Below are positions 47,221 through 58,522 of a DNA stretch of 64,000 nt, in pieces. Both the position numbers and the translations under genes were made by a program. The notes beneath the pieces are model-generated. The model saw only the letters and a program-made list of their open reading frames with translations, was not told the DNA's origin and ran no database searches. Position 1 is the stretch's first letter, and each line of letters opens with the position of its first letter. Source of the DNA: Roseicitreum antarcticum (GTDB taxonomy: Bacteria; Pseudomonadota; Alphaproteobacteria; Rhodobacterales; Rhodobacteraceae); NCBI RefSeq assembly GCF_014681765.1, contig NZ_CP061498.1, positions 1,612,001-1,676,000 on the forward strand, given 5' to 3'.

Positions 47221-48339
47221 ATGAAAATCAGCATTGAACGGGCCGCGTTGCTCAAGGCCGTCGCGCAGGCACAATCGGTGGTCGAACGGCGCAATACCAT
47301 TCCCATCCTCGCGAATGTCTTGATCGAGGCTGAAGGCGATACCGTCAGTTTCCGCGCCACCGATCTGGATGTCGAGGTGGTGGACCGCGCCCCCGCCACG
47401 GTAGAACGCGCCGGGGCCACCACGGTTTCGGCGGTGATGCTGCATGAAATCGTGCGCAAACTGCCCGATGGCGCGCTGGTGCAACTGACCGACGACCAGC
47501 GCACCGGGCGCTTCACCGTCGCGGCGGGCCGGTCCACCTTCAGCCTGACCACTTTGCCACGCGAAGATTTTCCCGTGATGGCGTCCAGCGAATACAGCTG
47601 CAATTTCTCGGCCCCCGCAAAGGCGCTGCGCCGCCTGTTCGACAAGGCCAAGTTTGCAATTTCCACTGAGGAAACGCGCTACTACCTCAACGGCGTCTAT
47701 ATGCATGTCGCCGATGGCGATAACGGTCGCGTGTTGCGTTGCGTGGCCACCGATGGCCACCGCCTGGCGCGGATCGACGCGCCCCTGCCCGACGGGGCCG
47801 AAGGCATGCCCGGCGTGATCGTGCCGCGCAAGACCGTGGGCGAGTTGAAGAAGCTGCTGGAAGACGACGATATGCAGATCGCCGTGTCGGTATCGGAAAC
47901 CAAACTGCGTTTCGCAACGCCGAACATCAGCCTGACGTCGAAGGTCATCGACGGCACGTTCCCCGATTACACCCGCGTCATCCCCACCGGCAACACCAAG
48001 CGGTTAGAGGTGGATGCCGCCGAATTCGCCCGCGCCGTGGATCGGGTGGCAACCGTGTCGTCGGAACGCTCACGCGCGGTGAAACTGTCGCTTGAAGAAG
48101 ACAAGCTGGTGCTGTCGGTCAACGCTCCTGATTCTGGCGCGGCCGAGGAAGAGCTGGTTGTCGCCTATGCCGATGAGCCGCTGGAAATCGGCTTCAACGC
48201 AAAATATCTGCTGGAGATCGCCAATCAGGTGGATCTGGAAAACGCTGTCTTCCTGTTCAATTCCAGCGGTGACCCGACACTGATGCGCGAAGGCAGCGAC
48301 ACATCGGCGGTCTATGTCGTCATGCCGATGCGGGTCTGA
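47221..48339 (+). CDS. dnaN: DNA polymerase III beta subunit (sliding clamp)
   Basis: DnaN forms the ring that tethers DNA polymerase III. The 372-residue protein begins MKISIERAALLKAVAQAQSV and ends with VVMPMRV, and has three clamp repeats. AAGGGA precedes the ATG at 47221; an in-frame start 36 bases earlier lacks family support. It is 187 bases after dnaA. Confidence 0.98.
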   Translation: MKISIERAALLKAVAQAQSVVERRNTIPILANVLIEAEGDTVSFRATDLDVEVVDRAPATVERAGATTVSAVMLHEIVRKLPDGALVQLTDDQRTGRFTVAAGRSTFSLTTLPREDFPVMASSEYSCNFSAPAKALRRLFDKAKFAISTEETRYYLNGVYMHVADGDNGRVLRCVATDGHRLARIDAPLPDGAEGMPGVIVPRKTVGELKKLLEDDDMQIAVSVSETKLRFATPNISLTSKVIDGTFPDYTRVIPTGNTKRLEVDAAEFARAVDRVATVSSERSRAVKLSLEEDKLVLSVNAPDSGAAEEELVVAYADEPLEIGFNAKYLLEIANQVDLENAVFLFNSSGDPTLMREGSDTSAVYVVMPMRV

Positions 48340-48420
48340 CGCGCCCCCCGGCCTGCCAACGCCCCGCACAGCCTGCCCGCCCCCATGCCGCCGCGCCGTG
48401 GTCCGGGTTGACACAGGGTA

Positions 48421-48452
48421 TTCCTGAACCGGGGCATTCCTGAACCGGGGCA
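48421..48452 (+). repeat. 16-bp tandem duplication before recF
   Basis: TTCCTGAACCGGGGCA occurs twice in direct succession, followed by a partial third copy (TTCCCGCC) that runs into the recF ATG at 48461. The unit contributes the G-rich bases nearest the start. Confidence 0.9.
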
Positions 48453-48460
48453 TTCCCGCC

Positions 48461-49576
48461 ATGAGCCTGCATCTGGATCGTCTGACCCTGTCACATTTCC
48501 GCTCGCATCTGCGCGCGGGCATGGTGCTCGATGGGCGGCCCGTGGCGCTTTTTGGCCCCAATGGTGCGGGCAAGACCAATGTGTTGGAAGCGGTCTCGCT
48601 GCTGTCGCCGGGCCGTGGACTGCGCCGCGCCCGCCCCGATGACATCGCCCGCGCGCCCGAAAACCTTGGCTGGAAGATCACTGCGGCCTTGACGACGCCC
48701 GATGCGCAGCACGAAATCACCACATGGGCCGAAGCCGGGCAGTCGCGCCAGACCCGCATTGACGGCAAGGCCGCGCCGCAAACCGCCCTTGGGGCACTGG
48801 CCGCCGTGGTCTGGCTGACCCCCGCCATGGACCGGCTGTGGACCGAAGGGGCCGAGGGGCGCCGCCGCTATCTGGACCGTATGGCGCTGTCGTTCTTCCC
48901 CGGCCATGCCGATGCAGTGCTGAGTTATGAGAAAGCCATGCGCGACCGAAATCGCCTGCTGCGCGATCAGGTGCGTGATGCTGCGTGGTATGCCGCGCTC
49001 GAATCGCAGATGGCGCAGGCGGGGGCGGTGCTGTCGGCCAACCGCACCGCCGCGCTGGACCGACTGGCGCGCGCGACCGAAGACGCCGCAACGGCCTTCC
49101 CCACCGCAGATCTGGCGCTGACGGGGCCAGACGGTGAGGGCCTGCTGCCCCAATCTGCGCCCGACATCGCCACTGCGCTGGCCGAATCCCGTCGCCGCGA
49201 TCTGGCCGCCGGTCGCACGCTGACCGGCCCGCACCGCACCGATCTGACCGCCGTCTACCGCGCCAAGGGCGTGGCCGCCGCGCAGGCATCGACGGGCGAA
49301 CAGAAGGCGCTGCTGATCTCGCTGATCCTCGCCAATGCCCGCGCCTTGCATCAAGACCGGGGCGCGCCGCCACTTTTGTTGCTGGATGAGGTCAGCGCGC
49401 ATCTTGACGCCGACCGCCGCGCCGCGCTTTATGACGAACTGACGGTACTGGGCGCACAGGCCTGGATGACCGGCACCGAACCGGGGCTGTTCAGCGACCT
49501 TGGCCCCCGCGCGCAGATGTTCACCGTCACCGAGACTGGCGGCACCTCATCCATCACCGAAAGGCCCATGCCATGA
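48461..49576 (+). CDS. recF: DNA replication/repair protein RecF
   Basis: A 371-residue SMC-like ATPase that helps load RecA at single-strand gaps. Walker A is LFGPNGAGKTNVLEAV near residue 32; the signature is STGEQKALLISLI, and Walker B is LLLLDEVSAHLDADR. The gene is in the usual dnaA-dnaN-recF-gyrB order. Its end overlaps the VOC gene by 4 bases (ATGA). Confidence 0.97.
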   Translation: MSLHLDRLTLSHFRSHLRAGMVLDGRPVALFGPNGAGKTNVLEAVSLLSPGRGLRRARPDDIARAPENLGWKITAALTTPDAQHEITTWAEAGQSRQTRIDGKAAPQTALGALAAVVWLTPAMDRLWTEGAEGRRRYLDRMALSFFPGHADAVLSYEKAMRDRNRLLRDQVRDAAWYAALESQMAQAGAVLSANRTAALDRLARATEDAATAFPTADLALTGPDGEGLLPQSAPDIATALAESRRRDLAAGRTLTGPHRTDLTAVYRAKGVAAAQASTGEQKALLISLILANARALHQDRGAPPLLLLDEVSAHLDADRRAALYDELTVLGAQAWMTGTEPGLFSDLGPRAQMFTVTETGGTSSITERPMP

Positions 49577-50013
49577 CCCTGCCCCTCCAGCGCGTGACGC
49601 TTATCACCCTTGGCGTTGCTGATCTGACCCGGGCGCGCGCCTTCTATGCCGCGCTGGGCTGGCAGGCGGTGGATGAAATCCCCGGCGTGTCGTTCTTTCA
49701 GATGAACGGCCTGGCGCTGGGGCTGTTCGGTCTGGCCGATCTGGCGAAAGATCAGGGCCGCCCCGACGCCCCCCTTGGCACGGGTGCGATTACGCTGGCG
49801 CAGAATTTCGCCACCCCCGCCGAGGTGGATGCGGCCTACGCCGCCGCACTGGATGCCGGTGCAATCCCGTTGAAAGCGCCCGAATCTGTCTTCTGGGGCG
49901 GCTATTCAGGCTATTACGCCGACCCCGACGGCCATGTCTGGGAACTGGCGCATAACCCGTACTGGCCGCTGAACGAAGACGGCAGCCTGACTCTGCCGAC
50001 GACAGCACCATGA
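49573..50013 (+). CDS. VOC-family (glyoxalase/dioxygenase fold) protein
   Basis: A 146-residue protein with two beta-alpha-beta-beta-beta modules. The signs are RVTLITLGVADLTRARAFYAALGW and the C-terminal SGYYADPDGHVWELAHNPYW, where Glu and an earlier residue typically bind metal. Substrate is unknown. It overlaps both recF and the LysE gene by ATGA, so it is inserted between recF and gyrB in one transcript. Confidence 0.9.
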   Translation: MTLPLQRVTLITLGVADLTRARAFYAALGWQAVDEIPGVSFFQMNGLALGLFGLADLAKDQGRPDAPLGTGAITLAQNFATPAEVDAAYAAALDAGAIPLKAPESVFWGGYSGYYADPDGHVWELAHNPYWPLNEDGSLTLPTTAP

Positions 50014-50630
50014 CCATATCCGCACTGGACCTGTTGTTCTACGCAGGCGCGCTTGTCATCTTGTTCCTGACGCCCGGCCCGGTCTGGGTCGCGCTGACCG
50101 CGCGTGCGCTGTCGGGCGGCTTCGCCTCGGCCTGGCCGTTGGCGGTAGGCGTCGCGCTGGGCGACCTTTTGTGGCCGCTGGCCGCGATCTTCGGCCTGTC
50201 ATGGATCCTGACACTCTATGACGGCTTCCTTGGCCTGATGCGCTGGGTGGCGGTGGCGACCTTCATCATCATGGGGTGGCTCTTGATCCGCAACGCGGGC
50301 AAGACCCTCTCCGCCGACAGCCGCCTGATGCGGCCCGGTATGTGGGCGGGCTTCATGGCAGGCATCGCGGTGATCCTTGCCAACCCAAAGGCCATCTTGT
50401 TCTACATGGGAATGCTGCCGGGTTTCTTCGATCTGACACGCGTGACCGTGCCGGATATCGCCGCGATTCTGGCTGTATCGGCGCTGGTGCCTATGATCGG
50501 AAACCTCGGCATGGCGCTGATGATCGGACGGGTGCGGCGCTTCCTGAAATCGCCCGAGGCGGTGGCGCGGACCAACCGCATTTCCGGTGGCCTGCTGATC
50601 GCTGTGGGCATCGCGATCGGCTTCACCTGA
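50010..50630 (+). CDS. LysE-family translocator
   Basis: A 206-residue membrane protein with about six helices and the LysE/RhtB pattern: LTPGPVWVALTARALSGGF and GFMAGIAVILANPKAILFYMGML. Family members export amino acids such as lysine, homoserine or threonine. The substrate is not determinable. It is coupled to the VOC gene and ends 116 bases before gyrB. Confidence 0.92.
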   Translation: MTISALDLLFYAGALVILFLTPGPVWVALTARALSGGFASAWPLAVGVALGDLLWPLAAIFGLSWILTLYDGFLGLMRWVAVATFIIMGWLLIRNAGKTLSADSRLMRPGMWAGFMAGIAVILANPKAILFYMGMLPGFFDLTRVTVPDIAAILAVSALVPMIGNLGMALMIGRVRRFLKSPEAVARTNRISGGLLIAVGIAIGFT

Positions 50631-50680
50631 AGGCCCCCCCAGACCCCGCACAGCCCCCCACCGATAAACGCTAAATCTTG

Positions 50681-50719
50681 TGTCACGGGCGTGACATTCC
50701 CGGTTCGACCGACTATAAA
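50681..50719 (+). promoter_or_regulatory. gyrB promoter with an overlapping palindrome
   Basis: GTGACA (50691-50696), a 17-base spacer and TATAAA (50714-50719) match five and five of six consensus positions. The perfect palindrome TGTCACG-GG-CGTGACA (50681-50696) covers the -35 element, so a bound repressor would block it. The -10 ends 27 bases before the gyrB ATG. Confidence 0.7.
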
Positions 50720-50734
50720 TTGCGGCAATAGTAA

Positions 50735-53176
<2,442 letters not shown>

Positions 53177-53240
53177 GCAATTCCAGGAAAGGCTGTAAGC
53201 TTTTCCAGTTCGGAATTATGCAAAATGGGCACCGAAACCT

Positions 53241-53267
53241 CGGGGAAGGTCAGAATGACTTTCCCCG
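53241..53267. promoter_or_regulatory. Stable hairpin between gyrB and pmtA
   Basis: CGGGGAAGGTCA pairs with TGACTTTCCCCG (one G-U), a 12-bp stem with a 3-base loop, 65 bases after the gyrB stop. A weaker inverted repeat (GGAAAGGC/AGCTTTTCC) lies nearer the stop. Neither is followed by a T tract, so it may be an mRNA 3' stabiliser, a terminator or part of a small RNA. Confidence 0.45.
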
Positions 53268-53418
53268 GTGGCACCTCTGAGCGCCCGGCTTCGTCCCGAA
53301 ATCGACATCAAAACCGGAACAAGGGGGCGTTCTAACCGGCTTGTTACCCTTCTGGGTCTTGCATCTGCCAGCCGCCACCATACTGTTAGCGGAAATTTAA
53401 CATTGCCCGGGGGCCACT

Positions 53419-54036
53419 TTGGATCTGCACGCGATAACGTCAAGCTACAAGCGCTGGGCGCCTATTTACGATCGGACCTTTGGCCAGATCACCAACGCGG
53501 GCCGCCACAAGGCGGTCGACGCGATCAACAAAAGTACAGGCTCCGTGCTGGAAGTGGGCGTCGGAACCGGATTGTCCCTGGCGCGCTATGCGCCGCATCT
53601 GCAAGTCTCCGGCATCGACTTTTCCAACGAAATGCTTGAGAAAGCACGCGAAAAGGTCAAGCGCGACGGCCTGAGCCATGTGGCTGAATTGCGGCAGATG
53701 GATGCACGTGAACTCGACTTTCCGGACGGGCATTTCGACACCGTGGTGGCGATGTACCTCGTCTCGGTCGTGCCGGAACCCGAACGGGTGATGGCCGAAA
53801 TGGCGCGGGTCTGCAAACCCGGCGGCCAGGTCATCATCGTGAACCATTTCGCCAAGGAAACCGGCGTTCTTGCACGGATCGAGCGGGCTTTCGCGCCGTT
53901 TGCCAACCATTTGGGCTGGCACTCTGACTTTCCGCGGGACAAAGTCCTTGGTCAGAAGGCACTGAACGTCCATGAGGAACACCGCCTCGCCCCGCTGGGC
54001 TTGTTCACATTCTTGCGGCTGCAAAAGGCGGCGTGA
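53419..54036 (+). CDS. pmtA: Phosphatidylethanolamine N-methyltransferase
   Basis: A 205-residue SAM methyltransferase similar to Rhodobacter PmtA, which converts phosphatidylethanolamine to phosphatidylcholine in three steps. Motif I is VLEVGVGTGLSLARYAPH; the region GIDFSNEMLEKAREK and VVAMYLVSVVPEPERVMAE follow. No ATG exists near the required N-terminus; TTG at 53419 is the only sensible start, with G-rich bases just upstream. A possible CtrA-like site, TTAG-N7-TTAA, lies at 53386-53400. Confidence 0.88.
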   Translation: MDLHAITSSYKRWAPIYDRTFGQITNAGRHKAVDAINKSTGSVLEVGVGTGLSLARYAPHLQVSGIDFSNEMLEKAREKVKRDGLSHVAELRQMDARELDFPDGHFDTVVAMYLVSVVPEPERVMAEMARVCKPGGQVIIVNHFAKETGVLARIERAFAPFANHLGWHSDFPRDKVLGQKALNVHEEHRLAPLGLFTFLRLQKAA

Positions 54037-54293
54037 CGCCGCCCCGCCGCATTTTGGCTATGTCTCGGCGGTCTGTTGCCGCAAGGTTGCGCCTTGCCGC
54101 AGCAAGCGTCCCGCCAAAAGGCTGAGCCGCGTTAGCATTTTGCTTATACATTCGGGCTATGACGAAAGGGCCGCCGCCAGACGCGCCCAACTGCCCCGAA
54201 TAAAGGAGATGCTTCAAATCCGGTTTTCCATTCCGTCGAATATGGCCTAAGTCCCGTGTCACGCATCCAATTGTAACTGCCATGAGGTCTGCC

Positions 54294-55640
54294 ATGCCTG
54301 ACACCCTATCCTCGCTGACCGAGGCCCTGCTGCACGCCGCGAAACGCGCGGGCGCTGATGCCTGCGACGCCATGGCCATCGACGGCACCTCACTGTCGAT
54401 CGACGTGCGCGGCGGCGTGTTGGAACAGGCCGAGCGGTCCGAAGGGATCGACATCGGGCTGCGGGTGTTGGTCGGCCAGCGGCAGGCCTGCGTCTCGGCC
54501 TCGGACACCTCGGCGCGCACCATTGAAACCATGGCCGAACGCGCCGTCGCCATGGCGCGCGAAGCCCCCTCGGACCCCTATGCGGGTCTGGCCGACGCTT
54601 CGCAACTTTCTGACCGCCGCGATGCGAGCGGGCTGGAACTGGACGATCCCAGCGCCGAGCCTGACCCCAAGGCGCTGGAAGAGGACGCAAGGCGGGCCGA
54701 GGCTGCAGCGCTGTCGGTCGCAGGCATCAGCAAGATCGACGCCGCCTCGGCCGCCTATGGCCGTCGGCGCGTCCATCTGGCGGCCTCCAACGGCTTTGCG
54801 GGCGGCTATACCCGCAGCTCGCGCCACATCTCTTGCGTGGCGATTACGGGCGACGGCACGGGGATGGAACGGGATTATTGCGGCGAAGGCCGTGTCTGGC
54901 AATCCGATCTTCCCGATGCCGAGATCATCGGGCGTCTTGCAGCGGAACGCACGATCGCCCGAAAGGGCGCGCGCAGACCAAAGACCGGCAGCTACCCTGT
55001 GCTTTATGACGAACGCGTCGCCGCCAGCCTGATCGGCCACCTGATCGGCGCGATCAACGGCGCGTCCATCGCGCGCGGGTCCAGTTGGCTGCGCGACGCG
55101 CTGCACACGGCTGTGCTGCCCGCAAACCTGTCGCTCACCGAAGACCCGCTGCGCCGCCGCACATCTGCCTCGCGCCCCTTCGATGCCGAAGGGCTGCCGG
55201 TGCACGCCCGCAATCTGGTGCACGAAGGCACGCTTACGGGCTGGATTCTGGACCTTTCCAGCGCCCGCAAATTGGGGCTGGAAAGCACGGGCAACGCCGC
55301 GCGCGGGCCGTCCAGCCCGCCCTCGCCGTCGACCAGCAACATCTTGCTCACGCAGGGGACAGCCTCGCGCGCCGACCTTCTGGCCGATATGGGCACGGGG
55401 CTGCTGGTCACATCGCTCATCGGGTCATCGATCAGCGCTACGACGGGGGATTATTCGCGCGGCGCCTCGGGCTTCTGGGTGGAAAACGGCCAGATCGCCT
55501 ATCCGGTCAACGAATGCACCATCGCGGGCAATCTGCGCGACATGCTGAAGACGTTGATCCCGGCCAATGACGCCCGGCTGCACCTGTCCACCGTGGTGCC
55601 CAGCCTGCTTGTCGAAGGGTTGACCATTGCAGGCGAATGA
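54294..55640 (+). CDS. pmbA: TldE/PmbA-family metalloprotease subunit
   Basis: A 448-residue PmbA (TldE). With TldD it forms a metalloprotease that degrades peptides such as microcin precursors or unfolded proteins; TldE lacks the HExxxH metal motif and depends on TldD, which is not in this window. The pattern SSGFAGGYTRSSRHIS-like region and TGNAARGPSSPPSPSTSNI near residues 330-350 fit the family. GAGG lies 7 bases before ATG 54294, so it is preferred to ATG 54282. It overlaps the next gene by 14 bases. Confidence 0.93.
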   Translation: MPDTLSSLTEALLHAAKRAGADACDAMAIDGTSLSIDVRGGVLEQAERSEGIDIGLRVLVGQRQACVSASDTSARTIETMAERAVAMAREAPSDPYAGLADASQLSDRRDASGLELDDPSAEPDPKALEEDARRAEAAALSVAGISKIDAASAAYGRRRVHLAASNGFAGGYTRSSRHISCVAITGDGTGMERDYCGEGRVWQSDLPDAEIIGRLAAERTIARKGARRPKTGSYPVLYDERVAASLIGHLIGAINGASIARGSSWLRDALHTAVLPANLSLTEDPLRRRTSASRPFDAEGLPVHARNLVHEGTLTGWILDLSSARKLGLESTGNAARGPSSPPSPSTSNILLTQGTASRADLLADMGTGLLVTSLIGSSISATTGDYSRGASGFWVENGQIAYPVNECTIAGNLRDMLKTLIPANDARLHLSTVVPSLLVEGLTIAGE

Positions 55641-56451
55641 CACCGACCTCCCCTTGCTGCTGGAGGCCGCGCGCGCTGCGGGCGTGATTGCGGCGCGCCA
55701 CTTCGGCACCGGGCCGGATAGTTGGGACAAAGGCGATGGCCAGGGTCCGGTATCGGTGGCGGATCTGGAAATCGATCGAATGCTGCGCACCACCCTGACC
55801 GCCGCGCGCCCCGATTATGGCTGGCTGTCCGAAGAGACCGAGGATGACCCCGCCCGCCTGACACGCCCGCGCGCCTTCGTCGTTGATCCCATCGACGGCA
55901 CCCGTGCGTTCCTTGACGGGCAAACCACCTTCGCCCATGCGCTGGCTGTGGTACAAGATGGCGCGCCAGTGGTGGGCGTGGTGCATTTGCCATTGCAGGA
56001 TCTCACCTACAGCGCGGTGCTGGGCGGCGGTGCCTGGCTCAACGGGGTCCGGCTGACCACCCCGCTGCGCAGCGGGCTGACCGGCGCGCGGGTACTTGCC
56101 ACGAAACCCGTAATGGCCGTGGCGCACTGGCCTGGTGGCGTGCCAGAGATTGCGCGACACTTCCGTCCCTCGCTGGCCTGGCGGCTGGCACTGGTGGCCG
56201 AGGGGCGGTTCGACGGCATGGTCACGTTGCGTGACACCTGGAACTGGGACATCGCGGCCTCGACCCTCATCGCGCGCGAAGCCGGGGCCACTGTCACCGA
56301 CCGCTACGGCGCGGCCCTGCGCTTCAACACCCCGCGCCCGATGACGGCGGGGGTGTTGGCAGGCTCGGAACTTGTGCATGCCGGCCTGCTTTCACATCTG
56401 GGAATGGCTGCGGGCGCTAACACTGGCGCGCCTTCCGCCAATCCACCTTGA
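55627..56451 (+). CDS. Inositol-monophosphatase-family phosphatase, CysQ-like
   Basis: A 274-residue Mg-dependent phosphatase of the IMPase/CysQ superfamily. Metal motifs are LSEETEDDPARL (near residue 62), VVDPIDGTRAFLDG and the C-terminal NWDIAASTLIAREAGATVTD. CysQ hydrolyses 3'-phosphoadenosine 5'-phosphate; inositol phosphate or another substrate cannot be excluded. The start is TTG at 55627, within the end of pmbA, with AAGGG 7 bases upstream. It precedes DUF4170 and Kdo/lipid A genes, a common order in Rhodobacterales. Confidence 0.88.
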   Translation: MQANDTDLPLLLEAARAAGVIAARHFGTGPDSWDKGDGQGPVSVADLEIDRMLRTTLTAARPDYGWLSEETEDDPARLTRPRAFVVDPIDGTRAFLDGQTTFAHALAVVQDGAPVVGVVHLPLQDLTYSAVLGGGAWLNGVRLTTPLRSGLTGARVLATKPVMAVAHWPGGVPEIARHFRPSLAWRLALVAEGRFDGMVTLRDTWNWDIAASTLIAREAGATVTDRYGAALRFNTPRPMTAGVLAGSELVHAGLLSHLGMAAGANTGAPSANPP

Positions 56452-56507
56452 CCGCCGCTGCCGCGACCCGCTACCACCGCCCTAACGCCAACCAACCGGA
56501 GGGTTCC

Positions 56508-56753
56508 ATGCCCCAACGCCTGCACCTTGTCTTCGGCGGAGAGTTGAAAGACCCCGCGAAATCCGAATTCACCGATCCCGCAAAGATCGACCTCGTGGGT
56601 ATGTTCCCCGACTATGCCAGTGCGTTTTCAGCCTGGAAATCGGCGGCGCAACGCACGGTGGATGACGCCCACACCCGATACTTCATCGCCCATATCCACC
56701 GTCTGCGCGATGAAGAGACCGAGGCCAGCCCGACCGAAGAACTGGGCTCTTAG
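56508..56753 (+). CDS. DUF4170 small protein
   Basis: An 81-residue protein with the DUF4170 pattern: RLHLVFGGELKDPAKSEFTD then DLVGMFPDYASAFSAWKSAAQRTVDDAHTRYFIAHIHRL. Members are short, soluble, of unknown function, and are often found next to lipid A genes in alphaproteobacteria. A GGAGG ribosome site lies 6 bases before the ATG. Confidence 0.9.
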   Translation: MPQRLHLVFGGELKDPAKSEFTDPAKIDLVGMFPDYASAFSAWKSAAQRTVDDAHTRYFIAHIHRLRDEETEASPTEELGS

Positions 56754-57056
56754 GCCGGGTCTCTGTCACACTGACACATGACGGCCCCAAAGCGGGTGGT
56801 CCTGATGCGCTGACGCATGGGGCCCCGCCGGCATCGTCAGGCCTGCGACTGGGGAAACACCCTCGGCGCAGGTGCGACGTTGAATCGCGGGTCATGTCGG
56901 CGCGCGCAAGGGGCGGCCCCAACCTTTCGGCCCGTGTGGCGGCGCGGCGCCCCGCTTCATATGTCCCCGGCGGACATTGCCGCGGGGTTTCACCGCGCCC
57001 CCTGACATTCACGCGCGGCGCATAAAATCGGATGTCAAACCGCGCGATAACCCGTT
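56754..57056. other. Intergenic region before the waaA-like gene
   Basis: These 303 bases hold no recognisable gene, repeat or terminator. They should contain the promoter of the waaA-like/lpxK unit, but no clear -35/-10 pair was found. Confidence 0.4.
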
Positions 57057-58361
57057 ATGGACTGCACCATGTCCCGCTGGTCGCCGCAATACCCGCCCAA
57101 AGACCCACCGCAAGGCGCCGCCCCAGTGCCGGGCGACAGCGTCTTCGCACCGCACGCAGGCGGCGGCAATGCACCCGCGCCGCAGAGCGACCACGCGGCC
57201 AAGAGCGTCGCCGCGCCCCCGCTTCCCTGGATCTGGCTGCACGCCGCAGCGTCTGGCGGCACCGGCCCGCTGGCCGAGTTGGCTTTCCGCCTGCTGAGCG
57301 AGCGCGACGACCTGTGCGTCATCCTCACCCATCCGCCCGGCGTGCCCCCCGCGATGGAGCATCCCCGCCTGACCGCGCAGCCCGACCCGACGGGCGACGC
57401 CAACACCCTTGGCCGGATGCTCGACAGCACGCGCCCAGTGGCGGCGGTGCTGACCGGCGCGCCGCTGCCCACCGCCGCGCTGAACCAGACTGCGGCGCGC
57501 GGCATACCTGTGACTCTGGCCAATGCGGGCCGCCCCGATTTGCCCAAACGCTGGGGGCTTCTGCGCCCCTCGGCCCGGGGGGCTGTGGCGCGGCTGGACC
57601 GGATCTTTACCGTCTCAGAACCCGCCGCCACCGCCTGGTGCCGCCTTGGCGCCGACCGCGACATGGTGCGCGCCATTGGGCGAATGGCCGACAGCCCCGG
57701 CGCGCTTTTGTGCAATGAGGCAGAGCATGACGCCCTCGCCCGTGACCTGCACCTGCGCCCGGTCTGGTTGTCCGTCGGCACGCCCGAGGCCGAGGATGAG
57801 GCCGTCCTGTCCGCCCATCTGACCGCGTTGCGCCTGTCGCACCGGCTGCTCCTGATCTTGCATCCAGACGATCCGCAGCGCGGCCCGGCGCTGCATTCCC
57901 GGCTGGCCGAAAGTTTCGATGTGGCGCTACGCTCGCGCGATGATCCGATCGATTCATCCACGCAGATCTACATCGCCGACACCGGGGGCGAGCGTGGGCT
58001 TTGGTACCGCTTGGCGCAGGTGGCCTATATGGGCGGCACCTCCTGCAAGGCAGGCAGCGCCTTCGACCCGATGGAGGCGGCCTCGCTGGGTTCGGCCCTG
58101 CTGTTCGGCCCCGAAACCCACCGTTTTGCCGACAGCTACACCCGCCTCACGCAGGCCCGTGCCGCCCGCGCCCTGCCGTCCACTGCGGCTGCGCGCATCG
58201 GCAAGCAGTTGGGCCAGGCGGTCAGCGACATGCTGGAACCCGAGGCCGCCGCGACACACGCCGCCGCCGCCTGGGATGTGGTCAGCCAGGGGTCAGAGGC
58301 GACAGATACCGTCATGGCGCATCTGTTGTGGCGACTGGACGGGGCGGGGGAAAGCGCATGA
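57057..58361 (+). CDS. Kdo-transferase-like protein (WaaA/KdtA family, atypical active site)
   Basis: A 434-residue GT-B glycosyltransferase similar to 3-deoxy-D-manno-octulosonic acid transferase. The C-terminal half shows [20 protein letters not shown], matching the position of the GGHNPLEP-type CMP-Kdo motif, and [16 protein letters not shown]-like sequence (here IYIADTGG). The N-terminal domain reads [16 protein letters not shown]: the catalytic Glu of the WaaA motif HxASxGE is Gly68. There is no N-terminal membrane anchor; residues 1-55 are Pro/Ala-rich. Either it is inactive, works with another residue, or is a paralogue with another role. It is coupled to a small frame and lpxK. Confidence 0.8.
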   Translation: MDCTMSRWSPQYPPKDPPQGAAPVPGDSVFAPHAGGGNAPAPQSDHAAKSVAAPPLPWIWLHAAASGGTGPLAELAFRLLSERDDLCVILTHPPGVPPAMEHPRLTAQPDPTGDANTLGRMLDSTRPVAAVLTGAPLPTAALNQTAARGIPVTLANAGRPDLPKRWGLLRPSARGAVARLDRIFTVSEPAATAWCRLGADRDMVRAIGRMADSPGALLCNEAEHDALARDLHLRPVWLSVGTPEAEDEAVLSAHLTALRLSHRLLLILHPDDPQRGPALHSRLAESFDVALRSRDDPIDSSTQIYIADTGGERGLWYRLAQVAYMGGTSCKAGSAFDPMEAASLGSALLFGPETHRFADSYTRLTQARAARALPSTAAARIGKQLGQAVSDMLEPEAAATHAAAAWDVVSQGSEATDTVMAHLLWRLDGAGESA

Positions 58362-58522
58362 CACAACGGCTTTTGCCCGCTGTGAAGGTGCTGAGCGCCC
58401 TGCCCGCAGGCCGGGCGCGCAGCACCTTCTGCCCCCCTTGCGCGCCGCGTCGCGACCGCATGGATTCCCGCGCCGCCGTCACCGCAGCGCATCGCATCAC
58501 CACAACCGGACGGGGCCGCTGA
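58358..58522 (+). CDS. Short coupled reading frame between waaA-like gene and lpxK
   Basis: A 54-codon frame starts with ATG overlapping the waaA-like stop (ATGA) and ends with TGA overlapping the lpxK ATG (TGATG). The product would be basic and Arg/Ala-rich ([20 protein letters not shown]...), resembling no family. The double overlap suggests it carries ribosomes from one gene to the next. It could be a coupling leader rather than a functional protein. It contains a large inverted repeat. Confidence 0.35.
   Translation: MTQRLLPAVKVLSALPAGRARSTFCPPCAPRRDRMDSRAAVTAAHRITTTGRGR
58384..58429. repeat. Long inverted repeat in the waaA-lpxK junction
   Basis: GAAGGTGCTG-A-GCGCCC and GGGCGC-G-CAGCACCTTC form a 16-bp stem with one A-G mismatch and a 12-base loop. 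In mRNA this would be very stable and lie inside the short frame. Confidence 0.85.

Noticed and set aside
48421-48452. CRISPR-like repeat before recF
   Set aside because: Units are directly adjacent without spacers and only two complete copies; simple tandem duplication.
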